A stretch of 64,000 bases of DNA from Pseudomonas sp. Irchel 3E20 (GTDB taxonomy: Bacteria; Pseudomonadota; Gammaproteobacteria; Pseudomonadales; Pseudomonadaceae), in the NCBI RefSeq assembly GCF_900187645.1, contig NZ_FYEE01000002.1, positions 442,639-506,638 on the forward strand, given 5' to 3'. Positions 56,473 through 64,000 of the stretch are shown in pieces (position 1 is the stretch's first letter; every line of letters starts with the position of its first letter). Made by a program: the position numbers and the translations under genes. Under the pieces are notes generated by a model. That model ran no database searches and was not told the origin of the DNA. It worked only from the letters and a program-made list of their open reading frames with translations.

Positions 56473-57021
56473 TTACTTGTCGGTCAACGCAAACTGGGTC
56501 AGGCAGAACGTCGGGATGCCCATGTCTTGCAGGCGTTGGGAACCGCCCAGTTCCGGCAGGTCGATGATGGCGGCGGCTTCAAAAATCCGCGCGCCCATGC
56601 GCCGCACCAGGTTGGCGGCGGCGATCAGGGTGCCGCCGGTGGCGATCAGGTCATCGAACATCAGCACCGAGTCCCCCTCGCACAGGCTGTCGGCATGCAC
56701 TTCCATGAAGGCTTCGCCGTATTCGGTCTGGTAGACCTCGGCCAGAACGTCGGCCGGCAACTTGCCTTGCTTGCGAAACAGCACCAGGGGTTTGTTCAAC
56801 TGGTAGGCGATGATCGCGCCGATCAGAAACCCGCGGGCATCCATCGCACCGATATGGCTGAAATCGGCCTCAACGTAGCGGTGGGCGAAGCTGTCGGCCA
56901 CCAGGCGCAGGGCCTTGGGCGACTGGAACAGCGGGGTGATGTCGCGAAAAATCACGCCCGGCTTGGGGAAGTCCACCACGGGGCGGATTAGGGATTTGAT
57001 GTCGAAACTGTCGAAGGGCAT
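56473..57021 (-). CDS. apt: adenine phosphoribosyltransferase
   Basis: A 182-residue purine-salvage enzyme making AMP from adenine and PRPP. Blocks visible: [15 protein letters not shown] near the N-terminus, [25 protein letters not shown] and the PRPP loop [17 protein letters not shown] (about 120-136). Standard length. It is upstream of the next minus-strand gene's end, with 75 bp between apt and the anr stop. Confidence 0.96.
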   Translation of the reverse strand: MPFDSFDIKSLIRPVVDFPKPGVIFRDITPLFQSPKALRLVADSFAHRYVEADFSHIGAMDARGFLIGAIIAYQLNKPLVLFRKQGKLPADVLAEVYQTEYGEAFMEVHADSLCEGDSVLMFDDLIATGGTLIAAANLVRRMGARIFEAAAIIDLPELGGSQRLQDMGIPTFCLTQFALTDK

Positions 57022-57096
57022 CGTCGGGAGTCCAGGCAGGGCTACAAACGCGGCAGTATAACCGCGGCCACGCCTGATGGCGCGGCCGGGCAGGGG

Positions 57097-57831
57097 TTAG
57101 CCTTCGACCGAACCGCCCGCCAGGGCGCAGAGTTGGATCGGGTCGAGGATGTGTACTTCCTTGCCTTCGGCCGCCAGCAGTTCGTTTTGCTGGAAACGGG
57201 TAAACACCCGCGACACGGTTTCCACCGCCAGGCCCAGGTAGTTGCCGATTTCGTTGCGCGACATGCTCAGGCGGAACTGATTGGCCGAGAACCCACGCGC
57301 ACGGAAACGCGCCGACAGGTTGACGAGGAAGGTGGCGATGCGCTCGTCGGCGGTCTTTTTCGACAGTAACAGCATCATTTGCTGGTCGTCGCGGATCTCG
57401 CGGCTCATCACGCGCATCAGTTGGCGGCGCAACTGGGGCAGTTGCAGGGCCAGTTCGTCGAGGCGCTCAAAGGGGATTTCACATACCGACGTGGTTTCCA
57501 AGGCCTGGGCCGACACCGGATGCTTTTCGGTGTCCATGCCCGACAAGCCGACCAGTTCGCTGGGCAGGTGGAACCCGGTGATCTGTTCTTCGCCGCTGTC
57601 GCTGAGGCTGAAGGTCTTCAAGGCGCCTGAGCGTACTGCAAAGACGGAATCGAAGGCGTCGCCCTGGCGAAATAGAAATTCGCCCTTTTTCAGTGGGCGG
57701 CCGCGTTTAACGATTTCGTCCAGCGCATCCATGTCTTCCAGATTCAGCGAAAGTGGCAGGCAGAGAGGAGCCAGGCTGCAATCCTTGCAATGAGCCTGGT
57801 TGTGAGCGCGCAGTTTAACTGGCTCGGACAT
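57097..57831 (-). CDS. anr: anaerobic regulator Anr (FNR family)
   Basis: A 244-residue CRP/FNR regulator. The oxygen-sensing [4Fe-4S] ligands are C15, C18 and C24 ([11 protein letters not shown]) plus C117. The cyclic-nucleotide-like beta-roll spans about 30-145, and the C-terminal HTH has [26 protein letters not shown] (about 190-215). Anr activates anaerobic and microaerobic genes at TTGAT-N4-ATCAA sites; one perfect site precedes hemN about 2.2 kb away. It clusters with hemN and cco genes as in other pseudomonads. Confidence 0.97.
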   Translation of the reverse strand: MSEPVKLRAHNQAHCKDCSLAPLCLPLSLNLEDMDALDEIVKRGRPLKKGEFLFRQGDAFDSVFAVRSGALKTFSLSDSGEEQITGFHLPSELVGLSGMDTEKHPVSAQALETTSVCEIPFERLDELALQLPQLRRQLMRVMSREIRDDQQMMLLLSKKTADERIATFLVNLSARFRARGFSANQFRLSMSRNEIGNYLGLAVETVSRVFTRFQQNELLAAEGKEVHILDPIQLCALAGGSVEG

Positions 57832-57942
57832 TTCTTAAATCCTTGTGGGAAATCACACATAAGTCGCAAGGGTAACTCACGGGAGGACATTGAAGCCAGC
57901 CTATCGCGTAATGGCATGCGGCCATGTTTTGCCCGGGTGCTC

Positions 57943-57969
57943 TCAAGTTTTCCCGGTAGCGGCCGATCA
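57943..57969 (+). promoter_or_regulatory. near-consensus sigma-28 (FliA) promoter
   Basis: TCAAGTTT (57943-57950), an 11-bp spacer and GCCGATCA (57962-57969). The enterobacterial FliA consensus is TAAAGTTT-N11-GCCGATAA. The fit is 14 of 16 positions with exact spacing. It lies 35 bp upstream of the ATG at 58005 and points at that gene. Confidence 0.7.
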
Positions 57970-58004
57970 AAAGCTATCGCCAGAACTGTCAAGGAGCTTG
58001 AATT

Positions 58005-58502
58005 ATGTGGGTTATAGGGGGCGTCACTATCGGCGGAAATGGCTTTTCGCCGGTCGTCGGTTCCGCAGCTAATACCGTTGAGAAGGATGCGGGTGCGACG
58101 AAAGAGCAGGGCGCGGTGGCGGCGGTCGATGCCAGCAAACCGGCCGAAGGGGTGTCGGTGACCTTTTCCGGGGCGGCGCTGAAGATGGCGGCTGAGGCCA
58201 AGAAAGCCGACCAGAGCAACAGCGATATCGAGGAGAGTGGCCTGGACAAGAACATCCAGGAAATCCTCAAGACCATTCGCGCGTTGAAGCAGCAGATCGC
58301 CGAGAAAATGGCCGAGATGCAGGCGGCAATGGCGGATAAGAGCCTGAGCCCGGAGCAGATGCAAGCCAAAGTCAGTGCGCTGCAATCGACGCTTTCGGCA
58401 TTGAACGCCGGCCTGACTAGCGCTAATGCGTCTCTGCTCAAGGCAATAAAAGACGCCAGCCCGGAAGCAGCGATGAAGGCAGGCACCCTGGCGGCAAAAT
58501 GA
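58005..58502 (+). CDS. uncharacterised coiled-coil protein, possibly FlxA-like
   Basis: A 165-residue protein of no family I recognise with certainty. The first 55 residues are Gly/Ala/Val-rich and low-complexity (MWVIGGVTIGGNGF at the start) without a clear signal peptide. Residues about 75-135 form heptad-like helix (KTIRALKQQIAEKMAEMQAAM, then SPEQMQAKVSALQSTLSALNA). A short Ala-rich tail follows. AAGGAG lies 8 bp before the ATG. The FliA-type promoter upstream and the short helical core suggest a FlxA-like, flagellar-regulon protein; E. coli flxA is itself FliA-dependent. It runs against its neighbours anr and hemN. Confidence 0.7.
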   Translation: MWVIGGVTIGGNGFSPVVGSAANTVEKDAGATKEQGAVAAVDASKPAEGVSVTFSGAALKMAAEAKKADQSNSDIEESGLDKNIQEILKTIRALKQQIAEKMAEMQAAMADKSLSPEQMQAKVSALQSTLSALNAGLTSANASLLKAIKDASPEAAMKAGTLAAK

Positions 58503-58510
58503 CGCGCCGC

Positions 58511-58570
58511 GCCTGACTTCTTTTTTTGGGGGGGAGGTAAACCTGTTTGCTCCCCCTGGCTCAGGCTTTT
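58511..58570 (+). terminator. compound hairpin terminator after the 58005 gene
   Basis: The outer stem GCCTGA/TCAGGC (58511-58516 with 58561-58566) is followed by TTTT and encloses a 12-bp inner stem GGGGGA(G)GTAAAC-CT-GTTTGCTCCCCC (58530-58556). Located in the convergent gap before hemN. Confidence 0.6.
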
Positions 58571-58588
58571 GACTACCGGGTTAGTTCT

Positions 58589-59971
58589 TCAGATGACCCG
58601 CGAAAACCGCTGGCGATTCTGCTGTTCCAGGTACGCATCGAACACCATGCACACCGAGCGCACCAGCAGGCGACCGGCGGGCAATACCTGAATGCGTTCG
58701 TCGTTCAGTTCAATCAAACCGTCATCGGCCATGGCCTGCAATTGCGGCCAGAGCTGCACGAAGTAGCCTTTGAAGTCGATGTTGAAGGTTTGCTCGATCT
58801 CATAGAAGTCCAGGCTGAAACGACAGATCAACTGCTGGATCACCTCACGGCGCAAGCGGTCGTCCTGGTTGCAGATCAGCCCACGGCTGGTGGCCAGTTG
58901 GGCGCCGCCCAGGGCGTTTTGGTACTGGTTCAAGTCGCTGGCGTTCTGGCAGTACAGGTCGCCGATCTGGCTGATGGCCGACACGCCCAGGCCGATCAGG
59001 TCGCAATGGCCGTGGGTGGTGTAACCCTGGAAGTTGCGTTGCAGGGTCGATTCTTCCTGGGCGATGGCCAGTTCATCGTCGGGCAGGGCGAAGTGGTCCA
59101 TGCCGATGTAGCGGTAACCGGCGGCGGTCAGTTGCTCGATGGTGCGTTCGAGCATGCGCAGTTTGTCGGCCGGGGCCGGCAGTTCGTCGCTGTTGATGCG
59201 CCGTTGCGGCATGAACCGCTCGGGCAAGTGGGCGTAGTTGAACACCGAGAGCCGGTCCGGTTGCAGGCGGATCACTTCTTCCACGGTGCGGGCGAAGTTC
59301 TCCGGGGTTTGCTTGGGTAGGCCGTAGATCAGGTCGATATTGATCGAGCGAAATTGCAGGGTGCGCGCCGCTTCGATCACCGCGCGGGTTTCTTCCAGGC
59401 TCTGCAAGCGGTTGACCGCCCGCTGCACCTCGGGGTCGAGGTCTTGCAGGCCGATGCTGACACGGTTGAAGCCTAGCTCGCGCAACAGGCCCATGGTCGA
59501 CCAGTCGGCCTCGCGCGGGTCGATCTCGATGCCGTAGTCACCGGAGTCGTCGTCCAGCAGGTTGAAGTGCTTGCGCAATTGCGCCATCAACTGGCGCAAC
59601 TCGTCGTGGCTGAGAAAGGTCGGCGTGCCGCCGCCAAAGTGCAGTTGCTCGACGGTCTGGTTGGGGTCCAGGTGGCAGGCGATCAGTTGGATTTCCTGCT
59701 CCAGGCGTTGCAGGTAGGGCGCCGCGCGGCCACGGTCTTTGGTGATGACTTTGTTGCAGGCGCAGTAGTAGCAGATGTTGGCGCAGAACGGCACGTGGAC
59801 ATACAGCGACAGTGGGCGCACAGCTTTGCGGCTGTCGCGCAAGGCATGGAGCAGGTCGAAGGTGCCGACCTGGCTGCCGAACTGGACGGCGGTCGGATAA
59901 GAGGTGTACCGAGGCCCCGCCAAGTCGTAGCGGTGGATCAGATCTGAGTCCCAACGAATGGCGTCGAGCAT
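58589..59971 (-). CDS. hemN: oxygen-independent coproporphyrinogen III dehydrogenase
   Basis: A 460-residue radical-SAM enzyme. The cluster motif C-x3-C-x2-C is C63, C67, C70, followed by C72 as in HemN. LHFGGGTPTFLS and GIEIDPRE follow, with the HemN-specific C-terminal domain. It decarboxylates coproporphyrinogen III to protoporphyrinogen IX without oxygen, allowing haem synthesis under low oxygen. A perfect Anr box lies 65 bp upstream of the start, so anaerobic activation by the neighbouring Anr is expected. Confidence 0.96.
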   Translation of the reverse strand: MLDAIRWDSDLIHRYDLAGPRYTSYPTAVQFGSQVGTFDLLHALRDSRKAVRPLSLYVHVPFCANICYYCACNKVITKDRGRAAPYLQRLEQEIQLIACHLDPNQTVEQLHFGGGTPTFLSHDELRQLMAQLRKHFNLLDDDSGDYGIEIDPREADWSTMGLLRELGFNRVSIGLQDLDPEVQRAVNRLQSLEETRAVIEAARTLQFRSINIDLIYGLPKQTPENFARTVEEVIRLQPDRLSVFNYAHLPERFMPQRRINSDELPAPADKLRMLERTIEQLTAAGYRYIGMDHFALPDDELAIAQEESTLQRNFQGYTTHGHCDLIGLGVSAISQIGDLYCQNASDLNQYQNALGGAQLATSRGLICNQDDRLRREVIQQLICRFSLDFYEIEQTFNIDFKGYFVQLWPQLQAMADDGLIELNDERIQVLPAGRLLVRSVCMVFDAYLEQQNRQRFSRVI

Positions 59972-60035
59972 GCGGGCGTTCCCCCGGATAGGCTTGCAAT
60001 GGCAGCGAGTCTAGGGGGTTCACATGATGGTCATC

Positions 60036-60049
60036 TTGATTTGTATCAA
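60036..60049. promoter_or_regulatory. Anr/FNR box upstream of hemN
   Basis: TTGAT-TTGT-ATCAA is a perfect match to the Anr/FNR consensus TTGAT-N4-ATCAA. It lies 65-78 bp upstream of the hemN start codon, the usual position for activation. Confidence 0.93.
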
Positions 60050-60103
60050 CGCTGTCCGGGGGGCTGAGACGCTCGGTCGCATGGCCGCGCGGGCAGGAAA
60101 ACG

Positions 60104-60787
60104 CTAGTGCCCCATCAGCCAATGCTGGTGCGGGCCGGGCAGTGTCCATAAGCCGAACAGGATCACCAGCAGGCCACCGGCCATGCGCACGCTGCGCTTG
60201 CGCAGCAGCGCCGTGACCCGCTCGGCGGCCAGCCCCGTGGCCAGCAATACGGGCCAGGTGCCGAGGCCGAAGGCGAGCATCAGCAAGGCGCTGTCCACGG
60301 CGTTGCCCTGGCTTGCCGCCCACAGGAGGGTGCTGTAGACCAGCCCGCACGGCAGCCAGCCCCACAGTGCGCCCAGCAACAAGGCGCGAGGCAGGCTGGA
60401 TACCGGCAGCAAACGGTTGGCAAACGGCTGGATATGCCGCCACAGGCCGCGCCCGAGGCCTTCGATGCGGGTCAGGCCGCTCCACCAGCCCGCCAGGTAC
60501 AGGCCCATGGCGATCAACAGCAACCCGGCGAGGACGCGCATGAGCGTCGCCATCGGGCCGCTGGCCACGGCCCAGCCGGCCAGGCCTATCAGCAGGCCGG
60601 CGGTGGCGTAGCTGAGGATGCGCCCCAGGTTGTACGCCAGCAGCAGGCGAAAGCGTCGCGCCCGTTGTTCCTTGGGGATGGCCAGGGTCAGGGCGCCCAT
60701 CAGGCCGCCGCACATGCCCAGGCAATGGCCGCCGCCGAGCAGGCCGAGGATCAGCGCGGAAACCAGCAGCGGTGCCAGTTCAAGCAT
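60104..60787 (-). CDS. TauE/SafE-like membrane protein of the cco cluster
   Basis: A 227-residue protein with about six hydrophobic helices. It has GLLGGGHCLGMCGGLMGAL at the N-terminus and LPCGLVYSTLLWA in the middle, typical of the sulfite-exporter-like (DUF2/SafE) family often found after ccoS. The conserved Cys/His residues in GHCLGMCGG recall copper or redox handling. Its start overlaps the end of ccoS by 8 bp, so it is cotranscribed with the cbb3 oxidase assembly genes. Function in oxidase maturation is inferred from context. Confidence 0.88.
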   Translation of the reverse strand: MLELAPLLVSALILGLLGGGHCLGMCGGLMGALTLAIPKEQRARRFRLLLAYNLGRILSYATAGLLIGLAGWAVASGPMATLMRVLAGLLLIAMGLYLAGWWSGLTRIEGLGRGLWRHIQPFANRLLPVSSLPRALLLGALWGWLPCGLVYSTLLWAASQGNAVDSALLMLAFGLGTWPVLLATGLAAERVTALLRKRSVRMAGGLLVILFGLWTLPGPHQHWLMGH

Positions 60788-61010
60788 GGGGGGCCTGGTC
60801 TTTGTCGGCAGGAGGGGTTGGGGTGTTCGGCGGGCCGTCGGCCTCGTCGACGGCGGCCAGGTGCTTGGGGTCCTGGTCGTCGAACAGCACGCTGTGGGCC
60901 GGGCCGTCGAGGTCGTCGTACTGGCCGCTGTCCACGGCCCAGAAGAAGATGTAGACCGCGATGGCGACGATCAACAGCGCGGCCGGGATCATTACGTAAA
61001 GCGCTGGCAT
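60780..61010 (-). CDS. ccoS: cbb3-type cytochrome oxidase assembly protein CcoS
   Basis: A 76-residue protein with one membrane helix (about 5-25, VMIPAALLIVAIAVYIFFW) and the conserved WAVDSGQYDDLDGPAHSVLFDD segment that defines CcoS/FixS. The C-terminal tail is Asp/Pro-rich and variable. Needed for cofactor insertion into cbb3 oxidase. It follows ccoI by 24 bp and overlaps the next gene. Confidence 0.95.
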   Translation of the reverse strand: MPALYVMIPAALLIVAIAVYIFFWAVDSGQYDDLDGPAHSVLFDDQDPKHLAAVDEADGPPNTPTPPADKDQAPHA

Positions 61011-61034
61011 GGCTGGACTCCGTGCCCGCCCGGT

Positions 61035-63485
61035 TCAGGCCGGGAGTGGGCGGGTGGCTGAAGGGGCGTTGGCGCCCGGCGCGCTCGGCATGCGAGTCAG
61101 GCGCAGGGCGTTGAGGACCACGATCAACGAACTGATGGACATGCCCACCGCCGCCCAGATCGGAGTAATCCAGCCCAGGGCGGCGAACGGCAACATGAGG
61201 CCATTGTACAGGCCGGCCCACAGCAGGTTCTCGATGATTATCCGGCGCGTGCGCCGCGCCAGGGTAAAGGCTTGCACCAGCGCGTCGAGGCGATTGGACA
61301 GAAGTACGGCGTCGGCGCTGGTTTTCGCCAGGTCGGTGGCCGAGCCCATGGCCACACTGATGTCGGCGGCGGCCAGCACCGGCACGTCGTTGACCCCATC
61401 ACCCAGCATCAGCACCTTGCGGCCTTCTGCGTGGAGGCTTTGCAGCACCTTGAGTTTGTCGTCGGGGCGCAAGCCGCCGCGGGCTTCGTCGATGCCCAGT
61501 TCGGCGGCGACACTGGCCACCATCGGTGAGCTGTCGCCGGACAGCAGCAGGGTGCGCCAGCCCCGGGCCTTGCAGGCGGCCAGCAGGTCGGGCGCGTCAA
61601 GGCGCAAACGGTCATCCAGGACCAGCCAAGCCAGTGCGCCCTGGGTATCGCCGAGCAACAGCCATTGCCCGTGCTCGTCCGGCATGGCCGGCACCGCGCA
61701 GCCGCTGAGGGCGCAAACAAACCCCGGTTGGCCGATACGCAGGCGTTGCTCGCCGACCCGCCCTTCCAGGCCTAGGCCGGGGGTGCTGAGCACTTCCTCG
61801 GCGGCCAGGGGCGCACGGCCAAAGGCGCGGGCGATGGGGTGTTCGGAGCGGTTTTCCAGGGCGGCGGCCAGGGCCAGGCACTGGTCGCTGTCCAGTGCTC
61901 CGAGGGGGCGGATGGCGCGTAGGGTCAGGCGACCTTCGGTGAGGGTGCCGGTTTTGTCGAAAATCACCGTGTCGATCTGGTTCAGGCCTTCGAGTACATG
62001 GCCGCGGGTCAGTAGCAGGCCGAGCTTGTGCAGGGTGCCGGTGGCGGCGGTCAGCGCCGTCGGGGTGGCCAGGGACAAGGCGCACGGGCAGGTGGCCACT
62101 AGCATGGCCAGCACAATCCAGAAGGCTCGCGACGAATCCAACTCCCACCACAGCACGCCGATGGCGGCGGCGGCGATCAGGGAGAACAGCAAGAACCATT
62201 GGGCGGCGCGGTCGGCGATTTGCGCCAGGCGCGGTTTTTCGGCTTGGGCGCGGTCCAGCAGGCGCACGATGGCGGACAGGCGCGTGTCGTGGCCCAGAGC
62301 CAGTACTTCGACGGTCAGTGCGCCTTCGACGTTGAGGGTGCCAGCGGTGACCGCATCGCCTTGGCTGCGGGGTTGGGGCAGGTATTCGCCAGTGAGCAGG
62401 GATTCATCGACGCTGGATTGGCCGTCGAGAATCCGCCCGTCCGCCGGCAGAATCGCGCCGGGGTGTACCAGCACCTTGTCACCCAGGCGCAGTTCGCTGA
62501 GCAAGATGCGCTCGCTCTGGCCGTCATCGCTCAGGCGCAGGCATGAGGCAGGCAGCAGGTTGACCAGTTGCGCGGTGGCGGCGGCGGTGCGTTCGCGGGC
62601 GCGCCGCTCCAGGTAACGCCCGGCCAGCAGGAACAGGGCGAACATGCCCACCGCGTCGAAGTACAACTCGCCGACGCCGGTGATCGAGGTCCAGATCCCG
62701 GCCACGTAAGCGCCGCCAATGGCCAGGGACACGGACACGTCCATGGTCAGGTGGCGGGTGCGCAGGTCGCGCACGGCGCCCTTGAAGAACGGCGCGCAGC
62801 TGTAGAACACGATGGGCGTGGTCAGGAACAGCGCAACCCAGCGCAGGATGGTGTGCAACTCGGGGCTGAGGTCGATGTTGAATTCCGGCCAGGTGGCCAT
62901 GGTTGCCATCATCGCCTGGAACCACAGCAGGCCAGCCAGGCCCAGTTGGCGCAAGGCCAGGCGATTTTCGCTGGCCAGTTGTTCGCTGGCGCGGTCGGCC
63001 TGGTAGGGGTGGGCGGCGTAGCCAATATGGCGCAACTCACTGAGGACTTGGCTCAGGGGCAGGTCGCTGTCGGCCCAGCGCACATGCAGGCGATGGTTGG
63101 ACAGGTTCAGCCGCGCCTCGGCCACGGCGGGCAGGCCGCGCAGGTGTTTTTCGATCAGCCAGCCGCACGCAGCGCAACTGATGCCTTCCATCAGCAAGGT
63201 GGTTTCGGCTAGGTCGCCGTCATGGCGTACGAAGGGTTTTTGCACGTCGGCGCGGTCATACAGCGCCAGTTCGTCGACTAACTGCACCGGCAAGGCTTCG
63301 GGGTTGGCCGACGCCTCGCTGCGGTGCTGGTAATAGCTTTCCAGGCCCCCGGCGACAATCGCCTCAGCCACGGCTTGGCACCCGGGGCAGCACATCTCCC
63401 GCACCTGGCCGAGCACGACGGCGGTGAAACGGCTGCCGGGCGGGACGGGCAGGGCGCAGTGGTAGCAGGGCGTCGGGGAGGTCAT
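61035..63485 (-). CDS. ccoI: P-type copper ATPase for cbb3 oxidase assembly
   Basis: An 816-residue heavy-metal P1B ATPase. Its N-terminal cysteines (CYHC, then CCPGC) belong to the FixI-specific zinc-ribbon-like start, followed by a heavy-metal-associated domain with GISCAACGW. The membrane CPC motif is ATCPCALSLATP, the phosphorylation site is DKTGTLTEG and the hinge is MLGDGVNDVPVL. It exports or delivers copper for the CcoN active site. The ATG at 63485 (MTSPTPCYHC) gives the family N-terminus. Confidence 0.96.
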   Translation of the reverse strand: MTSPTPCYHCALPVPPGSRFTAVVLGQVREMCCPGCQAVAEAIVAGGLESYYQHRSEASANPEALPVQLVDELALYDRADVQKPFVRHDGDLAETTLLMEGISCAACGWLIEKHLRGLPAVAEARLNLSNHRLHVRWADSDLPLSQVLSELRHIGYAAHPYQADRASEQLASENRLALRQLGLAGLLWFQAMMATMATWPEFNIDLSPELHTILRWVALFLTTPIVFYSCAPFFKGAVRDLRTRHLTMDVSVSLAIGGAYVAGIWTSITGVGELYFDAVGMFALFLLAGRYLERRARERTAAATAQLVNLLPASCLRLSDDGQSERILLSELRLGDKVLVHPGAILPADGRILDGQSSVDESLLTGEYLPQPRSQGDAVTAGTLNVEGALTVEVLALGHDTRLSAIVRLLDRAQAEKPRLAQIADRAAQWFLLFSLIAAAAIGVLWWELDSSRAFWIVLAMLVATCPCALSLATPTALTAATGTLHKLGLLLTRGHVLEGLNQIDTVIFDKTGTLTEGRLTLRAIRPLGALDSDQCLALAAALENRSEHPIARAFGRAPLAAEEVLSTPGLGLEGRVGEQRLRIGQPGFVCALSGCAVPAMPDEHGQWLLLGDTQGALAWLVLDDRLRLDAPDLLAACKARGWRTLLLSGDSSPMVASVAAELGIDEARGGLRPDDKLKVLQSLHAEGRKVLMLGDGVNDVPVLAAADISVAMGSATDLAKTSADAVLLSNRLDALVQAFTLARRTRRIIIENLLWAGLYNGLMLPFAALGWITPIWAAVGMSISSLIVVLNALRLTRMPSAPGANAPSATRPLPA

Positions 63486-63517
63486 GGCGGTGGGTCTGTG
63501 TCGTCTGGGGGGCCTTA

Positions 63518-63580
63518 GCGCGGGCAAGCCCGCTCCCACAGGCGACCTTGGTCAAATGTGGGAGCGGGCTTGCCCGCGAT
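63518..63580. repeat. inverted REP pair (REPIN-like)
   Basis: GCGCGGGCAAGCCCGCTCCCACAG (63518-63541) and TGTGGGAGCGGGCTTGCCCGCGAT (63557-63580) face each other across 15 bp. They lie between ccoH and ccoI in the operon. Confidence 0.85.
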
Positions 63581-63596
63581 GCGCGAAGGGCGGGTG

Positions 63597-64000
63597 TTAC
63601 TTCTTCAGATCTTCGGCGCCTTGCAGGGGTTCGTCGCCGAGCAGCAGATCCTTGTCGTGGCTGACCTGTTCTTCCTCGAACATGCGCCAGGTCTTGCCGT
63701 CCTGCACGCCCAGCAGTTCAACGAAGCGGCGGCCTTCGACCTTGTCGGTCAACTGGCCGATGTAGCGGCCCGGCTCGTTGGCGGTTTGGGTCAGGGTGAT
63801 CTTGCGGTCCTTCTCCGGTTGGGTCGGGGAGATCAGGTTCAGCTCCACGGTGGCCGGTGCGCTGTTGCCGCTCAGGCGCAGATCGACTTCGCCGGTGACG
63901 CCGTCCAGGTGCATGCTGGCGCGCAGTTCCAGGGTCTGGGCCAGCAGTTCGCGGTCCAGGGAGCGGTTGATGCCTTTGCCGGCCTCGTAGTAGTTGTCGT
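63597..64000 (-). CDS. ccoH: FixH/CcoH family protein, 3' end (partial)
   Basis: The last 134 codons are present; the gene runs past the window end. The fragment starts DNYYEAGKGINRSLDREL and continues with a beta-rich periplasmic domain (VDLRLSGNSAPATVELNLI), matching FixH/CcoH, a small membrane-anchored assembly factor of cbb3 oxidase. The N-terminal membrane helix would be outside the window. Downstream are the REP pair and ccoI. Confidence 0.9.
   Translation of the reverse strand, partial: DNYYEAGKGINRSLDRELLAQTLELRASMHLDGVTGEVDLRLSGNSAPATVELNLISPTQPEKDRKITLTQTANEPGRYIGQLTDKVEGRRFVELLGVQDGKTWRMFEEEQVSHDKDLLLGDEPLQGAEDLKK

Overview
The window is a GC-rich chromosomal segment of a Pseudomonas, most likely of the P. 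fluorescens group. The evidence is the gene content and order (ppsR/ppsA; cmaX-crfX-cmpX-sigX-oprF; xdh-guaD next to smc-zipA-ligA; dnaX-ybaB-recR; anr-hemN-cco), the OprF and Anr sequences, and REP-type repeats of the form GTGGGAGCGGGC-TT-GCCCGCGA between genes. It is almost fully packed with ordinary core genes. I see no prophage, insertion sequence, CRISPR array, integron, tRNA or toxin-antitoxin pair. About 48 protein genes (two cut by the window edges) and one SRP RNA are supported.

Layout. 1-3 kb: the end of prpF, then a divergent EamA-type exporter and MocR-type regulator. 3-6.3 kb: divergent ppsR/ppsA (gluconeogenic PEP synthase and its regulator). 6.4-12 kb: alpha/beta hydrolase, RraA-like protein, then the envelope-stress module cmaX-crfX-cmpX-sigX-oprF. 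12-21 kb (minus strand): assimilatory nitrate module nasS-nasT, an ANTAR-type antitermination leader, nitrate transporter, fused PP2C phosphatase/Ser-Thr kinase, NAD(P)H-FAD electron-transfer subunit and molybdenum nitrate reductase. 21-30 kb: pyrD, rmf (with structured leader RNA), rlmKL, a CHASE/PAS/GGDEF cyclase, dacB and yggL. 30-39 kb: BenE-type transporter/GntR pair and the purine-degradation operon xdhA-xdhB-xdhC-guaD with a second GntR gene. 39.8-48 kb: smc, zipA, ligA and a zinc-ribbon metallopeptidase. 48.2-52 kb: SRP RNA (ffs), a small XRE regulator, a PAS-GGDEF-EAL protein with altered motifs and a periplasmic binding protein. 52-57 kb: dnaX, ybaB, an NADP-dependent reductase, recR and apt. 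57-64 kb: oxygen-responsive block anr, hemN (with a perfect Anr box), a TauE/SafE-like membrane protein, ccoS, ccoI and the end of ccoH, interrupted by one small opposite-strand gene.

The most interesting signals are small and mostly non-coding. (1) An uncharacterised 165-residue coiled-coil, possibly FlxA-like protein sits between anr and hemN. It has a near-consensus flagellar sigma-28 (FliA) promoter and a good ribosome-binding site. (2) The nas leader shows two hexaloop hairpins with the A1/G4 pattern of ANTAR targets, the second overlapping an intrinsic terminator. (3) Tandem perfect hairpins form the rmf leader, and another hairpin series precedes rlmKL. (4) A structured, possibly transcribed stretch lies downstream of ffs and ends in a terminator. 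(5) The nitrate cluster has no siroheme nitrite reductase. I do not see a large undescribed multi-gene system here.
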